The notes under the pieces were generated by a model. The model made no database searches. It had not been told where the DNA came from and saw nothing but the letters and a program-made list of their open reading frames with translations. The translations under genes and the position numbers were made by a program. Positions 56,467 to 64,000 of a stretch of 64,000 bases of DNA are shown here, in pieces. This stretch comes from Tricholoma matsutake (lineage: Eukaryota > Basidiomycota > Agaricomycetes > Agaricales > Tricholomataceae): the NCBI GenBank assembly GCA_026075535.2, contig AP026547.1:8060001-8124000 (forward strand), read 5' to 3'. How positions within the stretch are numbered: the first letter of the stretch is position 1; each line of letters starts with the position of its first letter.

Positions 56467-57089
56467 CCCACAGAGAACTCGGAATTGCCATGCGAAGCAA
56501 TGGCCCACTAGCACATGTAGTAACTCCAGAAATCTTGAGTGAGAATGTCCAAAGGCATTCAAGAGTTATAGTATGATGTTGTAAGGGTAGTGCCCTAGAA
56601 AGACAGCAAAGAGGTGACACCCAAGACCCTGAGATCAAGGCAGAGCAAAGCCCAAGAATGAATGAACCATGGTTAAAAAAAGCTGAGAAGACATCAAGAT
56701 AAACAAGATCAGTAACTGGCTCTGGGATTGAAGGATGTTAGGGGCATCTAGTATGGAATATTGTACACTACAACTAACGAGGCCAAATGACTCGATACTG
56801 GCGTGGGAACTCGATACTGAGCATCGAGCCCACAAACATCAATATCGAGCCAGTCGGAAGGGCGATCACAGTTCACAACGTTCACAGGCGCTGGGCGGAG
56901 TTTGAAACCTCCCGACACTATGGACTCTAGTCGAACCCTAATAGCTCAGACCTTTTACATAGTATTCAACCGTGATTTTCTGGCTTCACTATCATTTGCA
57001 GTTGAATCTTCATAGTGAGCCTTTCCTTTTCTAGTTGCTCTTTGTTATGTTTATTGTGAGACCGTGTTGTAGATAGATTCATTGCTGCT
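56467..57089. other. Intergenic junction between Helitron relic and F-box gene; candidate Helitron 3' end
   Basis: No gene is visible. A short imperfect hairpin (ggagtttgaaacctcc, 56897-56912) is followed 14 bases later by CTAG (56927-56930) and then T. That fits the Helitron 3' terminus rule (hairpin, then CTRR, inserted before T). The matching 5' TC end was not found. From about 56775, TCGATACTG and CATCGAGCC motifs appear, unlike the element sequence. Confidence 0.35.
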
Positions 57090-58781
57090 TTGCCACAGTT
57101 TGTCGGATGCGACTCGCTGGAATTACTAATATCCCGGTCTCGCCCAATGATTTCCCAACTCCTAGCGACCAACAAGGTTCCATCCAATACAGAAGCTCAA
57201 GCCATCAGAGAGTCGGTTGCTGGGGTGCAGCTCGACATCACTGCGAAGGATGCTGAAATTGCTCTTGCGCAGGTCGTTCTAGATCGGCTCATCGATGAAC
57301 GGAAGGCTCTAGAAGAATACAAGAACGAGCATGCTGCATTCCTTACTCCGGCTAGGCGACTGCCCCCAGAAATTTTGTCCGAGATATTCTCGCATTGTCT
57401 GCCCACTGTGGCTGGCGAAAGATTGTTGTTGTTGGCTCGTACTGCACGTGAATTTATGGCCTTCAACCCTCGGAATGCACCCGCACTTCTCCTCCGGGTG
57501 TGTCGTGATTGGACAACCATCGTTCTTTCGTCTCCTAGATTATGGTCACTGATTGACCTGCAAGCCTCCACCTTGCATTCTGAACTTGCTGGAACTCTTG
57601 TCCAAACTTGGTTGAGTCGATCACACCAGGCGCCGCTCCTTGTTATCCTCGACACATTCTTCCTCACATTTGATCAAATGATCTCTTCTCTACAGACCCC
57701 TGCTACTCGCAACGTGCTTGAACAGTCGCATAGATGGCGAGCAGCCAGTATGACGCTATGGCTGGGTTTGATGGACATGTTCTTGCCGTTGAAAAACCAC
57801 TTGCCTGAGTTGGAGGAGTTGCATCTTAAATTGAACGATGTTCGCGCAGTGGATCTTCAGTTGCAATATGTCGATCTCTTTTGGGACGCTCCAAAGCTTC
57901 GTCTAGTCTCGTTTTATCGAGTTCCTTCCTTTCCAATCACCAATATTAAGTTGCCATGGGCACAATTGACCCACTTTTCATTTGAACAAGAGTCGAAGGG
58001 ACAGAGTTTCACCGTTTTTTCCACTTTGTTGCGATTGGCGCCCAATCTGCTCGAAGTGGGTTGGGTGTTGGAATATGACCACCCAAATGACTCGATGTTA
58101 TCATCGGTCGTGCAGCATTCACGACTGTGCAATCTTTCGATGTCCATAATTGGAGATCCAGGATCCTCCTTTGACCTCCTCTCACTCCCTTCTCTTCGCT
58201 CTTTAACTATCGCAACGGCTGGCAGATGGTCACCGTCTTGGTCACCGTTCTCTCTGTTCATTTCACGCAATACCCGATCGCTAGAAAGCTTTCAGCTGCG
58301 TTCCCCAGACAAGGGATCGGAGCTACTAATCGCTTTCCTGACAGCAATGCCATCTCTCACACACTTAACCATGGTCATTTGGAACTTGGCGGTAACTATC
58401 GGAACTACTGTTGAGGAGCTTCTGCAAGCACTCCACAGCGCTACAGATGAGAACGCCGGAATAGACACCGTGCTGCTTCCGCGACTGAGGACAATCAGAA
58501 TCGAATTCAATTCACACAACCACAAGCTTATAATGGACAAGTTTATTGACATGGTCGAGTCGCGTTGGCGGGCGGGACCTTCTCATTTTCCACCGCACGC
58601 CCAGTTGCCAGGGCAATCCCACGCTTCCTGCATAGAATCTGCCTCTCTCCTGCTCCGTGGCGGGCGTGAGGTTAGTACGACCGATACAACACACCGTAAC
58701 CGTATCGAAAAATTAAAAGTCGAAGGTCTGGCGGTCCAGGTGTCATATAGTCGTGACTACAACTCTTTAAGATTGTATTAG
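57090..58781 (+). CDS. F-box-like domain protein
   Basis: This is a single-exon gene of 563 codons. Residues about 40-85 form a coiled helix (SVAGVQLDITAKDAEIALAQ). An F-box-like motif follows (about 88-155: RRLPPEILSEIFSHCLP, then LLRVCRDWTTIVLSSPRLW). A long C-terminal half holds degenerate leucine-rich repeats (LEELHLKLNDV, LSLPSLRSLTIATA, AMPSLTHLTMVIW). F-box proteins recruit substrates to SCF ubiquitin ligases through Skp1. Agaricomycetes have very large families with exactly this coiled-coil plus F-box layout. The first in-frame Met is used; a later Met at 57147 (MISQLL) is possible. The stop is TAG. There is no frame damage, unlike its neighbours to the left. It converges with VPS26. 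The substrate is unknown. Confidence 0.9.
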   Translation: MPQFVGCDSLELLISRSRPMISQLLATNKVPSNTEAQAIRESVAGVQLDITAKDAEIALAQVVLDRLIDERKALEEYKNEHAAFLTPARRLPPEILSEIFSHCLPTVAGERLLLLARTAREFMAFNPRNAPALLLRVCRDWTTIVLSSPRLWSLIDLQASTLHSELAGTLVQTWLSRSHQAPLLVILDTFFLTFDQMISSLQTPATRNVLEQSHRWRAASMTLWLGLMDMFLPLKNHLPELEELHLKLNDVRAVDLQLQYVDLFWDAPKLRLVSFYRVPSFPITNIKLPWAQLTHFSFEQESKGQSFTVFSTLLRLAPNLLEVGWVLEYDHPNDSMLSSVVQHSRLCNLSMSIIGDPGSSFDLLSLPSLRSLTIATAGRWSPSWSPFSLFISRNTRSLESFQLRSPDKGSELLIAFLTAMPSLTHLTMVIWNLAVTIGTTVEELLQALHSATDENAGIDTVLLPRLRTIRIEFNSHNHKLIMDKFIDMVESRWRAGPSHFPPHAQLPGQSHASCIESASLLLRGGREVSTTDTTHRNRIEKLKVEGLAVQVSYSRDYNSLRLY

Positions 58782-59112
58782 GTTGATTTTATTCTCCCAT
58801 TGTCGTGCACTGCGCTGGTAATTATCAATGAAGTATAATCGTTAGAAGCTATAGTCGGTAGCTTCATCCTCAGGGCTCATTCCAGGAACAATATGAGATC
58901 TTCACTCTCGACGAAGGTCAATGACATTTTTAGTGACACCGTCGCTTTGGAGCGGGATCCTTTGACCGTATATGACACGCCAACCTGACCAATCAAGTTG
59001 CACAGGGACAGTCCTTAGAAGCATCAACGCACGAGCCGGTGTCGTCCGCAAAATAAGATGATCATGTCAGTAGAGTACGCTTTTACATCAATTCTATATT
59101 TCAAAATTCAGT

Positions 59113-60436
59113 TTAACAAATACACGAACAACGATGACCAAACAGGCTGACCTCTGGTATTCGGAAAATAGTTATCTCCTACGTAGGCAACCGTCAGCTA
59201 CAAAGTTGCGAAAAAAGAACCACAAATGACGACTGCACACCTGCTGCTTAAAGTACCGCCGATTCTCTTCATCGATGAGAACGAGGTTAAGGTAATACCG
59301 CGTACTGAATTTCTTATTCACGTCTCGGAATGTCGGTGTGAGGTCGAAGCCACCGAGGAATAGTCGTATGGGGATGGTCTCGCCTAAAAGAAAGAAACAT
59401 ATGAGAAGGAAACAACTTGTGAGAGTGCGTTCACGAGACTGACCTCGCACGGGTGCACCATCCATAATTTCAAACTTCGTGATCGTCTCGCTTTCGTTAT
59501 ACTGATTCGGGGGTGACCCTGTCGTCTCGCGGCGGATGATTGAGAGCTCCATATGCTTGATCTTTATCCGCACGAGCAGGAAGTAGATCTTCCCCACAAT
59601 GACATCTTTCAGGTGGTATCTGTCGATAAAACCCAGCATCAGTCAGTGTCACTTCGGAAATCAGGGTGAGGACGCAAACAAAACAAAAAAAGACACACTT
59701 TGACTTGTTGTACTCAAACTCAATATGCAAGCAATCTTCGATCCCGACTTCCATCTTTATCGAATTATTGCTGTCGGGCGGCATGCGGAATGAGTGTACC
59801 CATAGGTCCTTCTCCTTCGACACATCCGCCATTCTCCGTGATATCGACACACGAATAAAGTATCTATAAACCCATTGACAACTAAGCACTCAGAGTTTAG
59901 ACGCCCTAAAATCCACAGCACGCACCTCAGCTTCACATTAATACCCTGATAGCTCTCGAACTGTTTCTCCACATTTTTGAAATTGAAATCATACGGTTGT
60001 GCCTGGCGCATCTCCCCAGGTGCCGCGAGCTCCTGCGATAACGACAGAAATTCATGGTGGTGTCCGCGGTCATAAAATAGTTCTTCAACACAATCTGAGT
60101 ACACCTGTACAAAACACAGAATACAGTCAAGGTGATGAAACACTTACCGATGCTCCCCACGAACTCAACCTTGATTCCTTCATGTGTCAACTTCTTGCCG
60201 TCGCGAACACGGATCATTACCTATTCCATCCACAAAACCATGGTTGAAAGCCCCGTTATAAGGCTCCCCAGAGAACAAAGAATACATACCTGACCCCCTA
60301 CAGAATCCCCGTCATAATACACCGGACATGAGATCACCTTTTCCTTCTCCCCCTTCATCTCAACCTGTTTCCGCGTCTCTTCGTTATCCAGTTTAATGTC
60401 CACATCAATCGGCGACGCGAAGAAGTATGCAGCCAT
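59113..60436 (-). CDS. vps26: Vacuolar protein sorting-associated protein 26 (retromer subunit)
   Basis: Seven exons: 60436-60290, 60220-60148, 60082-59926, 59863-59699, 59619-59444, 59383-59241 and 59178-59113. They sum to 927 bases (308 residues plus TAA) with every intron phase consistent. The start is MAAYFFASPIDVDIKLDN. Family-typical stretches are VMIRVRDGKKLTHEGIKVEF, then GSIELFYDRGHHHEFLSLSQ, FESYQGINVKLRYFIRV, LHIEFEYNKSKYHLKDVIVG, GAPVRGETIPIRLFLGGFDL and ENRRYFKQQEITIFR. VPS26 has an arrestin-like double beta-sandwich and acts with VPS35 and VPS29 on endosomes to return receptors to the Golgi. Length and motifs are as expected. The end of exon 7 (after EITIFRIPE) is my choice; another 3' splice is possible. 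Citrate synthase lies upstream on the same strand, 296 bases away. Confidence 0.95.
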
Positions 60437-60732
60437 AGCTGGTGTTAGGCGGCTCACAGGGACCAAACGGGCGCTATATAAGAGCACGGAGCAGTGGGCA
60501 GACGGACCGACTGCGAGCTATACAAAGTTGCCAGTGACAGCAACGATCTCGAATGGTGACTAATATTCGCCATCACCTGACAGGAACAGGTATCAATGTC
60601 ATTAAGGTAGCATGCATGTCTATACTGTGTAATTTATAAGAGGGAATGGCGAGCTATGAGCATATGGGGAATAATAATCTATGCGATCTAATCCTGATGA
60701 TTCTAGCGCATAACAATAATCTTAATAACCTA

Positions 60733-62636
60733 TTAATTCCTTCCTTGGAACATCTTTTTGATATGAGCGCTCGAATAAGATTTCGGGCGTTCGAGGGCTA
60801 CATGGACAATAGGGTGAGCGAACATTGAGGACAGTAGACAGATGCACCACTTACGAGCACCAAGTGCACGATCCCAGATCAACTGGGCAGCAACACCGAA
60901 CGCACGGGACACACCAAAGAGCACAGTGTAGAACTGCATCTGGTGGAGGCCGTAGTGCGTCAAGAGGGCACCAGAGTGGGCGTCGACGTTCGGCCACGGG
61001 TTCTTAGCCTTGCCAGCCTGTTCGTGTGCAAAGCAAATTAGAGCAAGTTCACTTTCACTAAGATAACACAAAACCTCGAGCAAGATATCTGGCACCAAGT
61101 TGTAAATCTGACCAACAAGCTTGAACAGCTTATTCTCCGGCAGATGTTTCAGTGCAAATTCGCGCTGCGCAGTGTATCGAGGATCCGTCTTTCTGAGAAC
61201 TGCATGCCCGTACCCAGGCACGACTTGCCCGCTCTTCAACGTGGACCAGATATATTCCTTGACTGCCTCGTCCGAGGCGTCCTCCCCGATCTTTTCCTGC
61301 ATCTTGCGAAGCCAGACCAGCACCTCCTGGTTGGCAAGCCCGTGCAAGGGTCCAGCGAGGCCGTTAAGGGCTGCACCGTATGCCAAGAAGGGATCTGAGA
61401 GAGCAGAGCCGACGAGCTTGCCTGTGTGTGCAGAGACGTTGCCACCTTCGTGGTCGCTGAGACAGAATGTACGTTAGAGAGAAAATAAGGTGCTGAAAAT
61501 GAAAATCACCTGTGGATGGTGATGTAGAGTCGAAGCAGCTCAACAAAACCTGCGTTATCACCGAAGCCGAGGAGAGTTGCGAGGTTGTGGGAGTAATCCT
61601 TTGCAGGATCGATGGCTGGGAGTTTACCCTCACCGAAAACGTTGCGGTAAATGCGACCAGCAATGTTGGGCAGTTTAGCAATCCTACGAGAAACGTCAAG
61701 TAAAGACCTATATGACAACAACAATAGATACGTACAGATCCATAGAATCTTCAAAAGTAGGGTCCCAGTAATCTTGTTTCTTAGCACCGTCCTGGTATGC
61801 TTTTGCGAAAGCCGAATTATGGTTCAGCTGTGAACATGGAATTCAGCCACGCCCGAAAGCAAATGCAGCACACATCGTACCGCGGTGACAGCCAAACTGA
61901 ACTGGCTCATGGGGTGGAGGGTGGGAGGGCATCGATCCAAAATTTCCTCGACGAACTCAGGGATGGCAGAACGAGCAGCCCAGTCCTTCGACAATTCAGT
62001 GACCTGTTCCTGAGTGGGTATTTCACCAGTGACCAGAAGCCAAAAGAGGCCTTCGGGCAAAGGCTCGGAGCCACCTGGTGCCCTGGGGAGAAGTTCTTGG
62101 CATTCTGGGATCGTTTTGCCACGGAAGCGAATACCCTCCTCTACGTAAAAGTGTCAGAGAAGTTAACGTAAAAAAAGGCAGCACACTCACCTGCGTCCAA
62201 AACTGAACCGTCCCAGATGAGAGCAGGAAGACCTCTCATTCCACTAAAAAGAGATTAGACCTAGAGTTAGAACGGCATTGGACCATGCTTCCTACCCATA
62301 AAGCTGATCGACAACAACTGGTCCGAAGGCCTTTTTGCCATGCTCTGCACGGATTTGCTTGACCTTACCGGATGATCATAAGTTAGTAATAATAATAAAA
62401 CGCTAGACCACACAAGATAACCGACATTTTCTTTTTCAGCAGGAATGAGCTCAGCGAGCCTCTCCTTGAGCGTAAGTTGTCTTGCAGCCGTCGATGAGAA
62501 GCGAATTGAAGAAAAAGCAGTTCGAAACCAAGGTGAACGCGACTAGGGAAAAAAAAGTGGGTATCAGCAAGAAAACTGTTGGAAAAGACTTTGAACAGCT
62601 TACAGCGTTTAGAATGGACCGAGCAGGGACAGCCAT
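60733..62636 (-). CDS. cit1: Citrate synthase, mitochondrial
   Basis: Ten exons: 62636-62604, 62542-62426, 62363-62296, 62243-62191, 62140-61881, 61827-61736, 61683-61510, 61456-61075, 61017-60855 and 60797-60733. The total is 1407 bases, 468 residues plus TAA, phases consistent. The N-terminus ([11 protein letters not shown], then [20 protein letters not shown]) is a typical Arg/Ser-rich mitochondrial presequence. Core motifs are [77 protein letters not shown] (catalytic His), [17 protein letters not shown] (second catalytic His) and [14 protein letters not shown] (catalytic Asp). It condenses acetyl-CoA with oxaloacetate in the TCA cycle matrix step. The C-terminus is [18 protein letters not shown]. 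One donor (61074, GTTTTG) is weak; the others are ordinary. Exon 1 encodes only 11 residues. Confidence 0.96.
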
Positions 62637-64000
62637 GATGGTAGAAGGAGAAGGGGCAGAAGTCTATGGCAGGAGCAACTCGGGACGTGTCCCCAAAGAA
62701 AATAAAATAAAATACCTGGAATCACGTGATCGCTCGATAATACTCGGACCTTGATCACGATTTCGTCCGCTCCAGTCCCGGTCCCTGCCAAGCTCGTCGT
62801 CAGGTCGAACTGGCTGCTGTAGGTGATGGAATGTATGATGTATAAGAGGTTCATGGAGATCGTTACACCAGATGATGCGGCAGGGTAACTTTATGCATGA
62901 CAAGTCCATCGTCTCAGTAAATTGATGATATAGCCGAGGTTCGGGTCGGGGAGCTTTCCTTCCCGGTCCCACTGCCAGGTGACACTCTCTTCTCAGATTA
63001 TCCTTTAACCCTCCGCCTGTCAATACCAAGTAACGAGGAGATCGACGAATACTTGCCTCTGGCTCCATTTGCCACACGCCATCTAATATCAATCCTATCA
63101 ATCTTCATCCGCACGGCATAAAGAGTCCAGACTTCCGGTGCTAGAATCCCAAGATCCGTACCACCGCTGTTACCGTTTAGGTTGCGATGTCGTTCTTGTC
63201 CTGTGATTGGCTTGGTCCTGTGCTTACATCAGCCATCCCGCGTCACTCTCGAGCTCGTTGATAGCGTCCATGATATAACCCAGGCATCATCGGAATTCGC
63301 CTACCACATGGCTTGAAGCGTAAACTATCTGGTTGTCCCAAAGTGGTGGGTCCGAGTGCTTCATTTTTGTAATGATATGACATTGGTCCCAATCCAACGA
63401 TATTCTGCGTTCAGCCATATTCAGCGATCGTTGGTTCAGATGAAGCATGAGGACAACTTACTTGCTATTGTGTCGTCGAACTGTTCAATGAATAGAGCAA
63501 AACGTAGGCGACTGGGGAGGTGAGGGATAGAAACTATGTACATAAGTGTCAAGGGATATCAAATAAAGGCGGAACAACGGCGGTCCGACAAGGGACCAAC
63601 CCGAAAACCTTTCAGGACTAAGAACACGACGCGTGAGCTACTTCAGAACTAGTACTAGTACTCCTTCATGCGCCTCATCAAGAACACACTCCCTGTGCAA
63701 TATCACTGGGCTTTTTGCATTCATTCCGAGAGTACTTTAAGTACAAATGCCTGCCTCGTGCCGTACCACAATGCCCATTAATATTTCAACTATTTTTTTT
63801 TTCATAAATGCTTTGGTTTGCCACGCTATCAGACATGTTGACGTACAGGCCACGCACACCGAGGGTTACAAGTCGAGGAAGGAGCATCGATGGGGTGGTA
63901 ATGAAACGCTATCCAACATCTGCCCGAGGAAAGCCCGAACGGCAAAGTCATTGGACCAGTGCTTGCGAAGAAAATATGCATGTGATGTCCAGTAGCACAA
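62637..64000. other. Upstream region of citrate synthase, no gene recognised
   Basis: The first few hundred bases upstream of ATG 62636 should hold the citrate synthase promoter. I see no convincing TATA box. A 145-codon open frame on the minus strand (63101-62664) ends just upstream of the start, is rich in Arg/His/Pro and resembles nothing I know, so I do not call it. From 63100 to the end there are only short frames. Confidence 0.4.

Noticed and set aside
62664..63101. 145-codon minus-strand frame upstream of citrate synthase
   Set aside because: No domain, no conserved pattern, and it occupies the expected promoter and 5' leader of the gene. There is nothing to support coding.

Overview
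The window looks like nuclear DNA of a mushroom-forming basidiomycete (Agaricomycetes). The evidence is the set of element families (Plavaka and tnp2 transposases, a Helitron with a cysteine-peptidase-like tail, Ty3/gypsy elements with TGAT...ATCA LTRs, a tyrosine-recombinase retrotransposon), together with intron-rich housekeeping genes with short GT-AG introns and a fungal F-box gene. No tRNA, rRNA or CRISPR array was seen.

The layout is bipartite. Positions 1 to about 56.9 kb are a transposon graveyard. Positions 57.0-62.7 kb hold three intact conserved-type genes: an F-box protein (+), the retromer subunit VPS26 (-, 7 exons) and mitochondrial citrate synthase (-, 10 exons).

Graveyard, left to right. 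An inverted LTR (1-344) abuts the 3' half of a Ty3/gypsy element (345-5252). Antisense inside that element is a 4-exon gene relic encoding a Zn2Cys6-like, coiled-coil protein. Its LTR cuts into a CACTA-type tnp2 transposase relic on the minus strand (5253-7468). Two inverted copies of a CACTA-like element (9147-11848 and 22342-25010) carry fragments of a BCS1-like AAA ATPase. Between them lie a gypsy LTR (12209-13547), a Plavaka transposase with its introns and a partner gene (13548-18904), and a truncated LTR plus gag (19924-22341). A 160-bp tandem array (27.6-28.4 kb) and unidentified relics follow. Then comes a Ngaro/DIRS-type element on the minus strand (32883-38322) whose split direct repeats (A1-ORFs-B1-A2-B2) are readable in the sequence. 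Two inverted-repeat non-autonomous elements (38.9-40.8 kb), a mosaic of unidentified coding relics (41.2-49.0 kb) and a Helitron Rep/helicase/peptidase relic (49.2-56.5 kb) complete it.

Most in-frame stops in the better preserved element frames are TGA at places where family patterns suggest Arg (CGA). In the Ngaro-like element several family Arg positions read Cys or His. Both fit C-to-T decay at CpG. The three housekeeping genes carry no such lesions.

All family assignments come from reading translated motifs, with no database search. Boundaries of relics are approximate unless stated to be exact.
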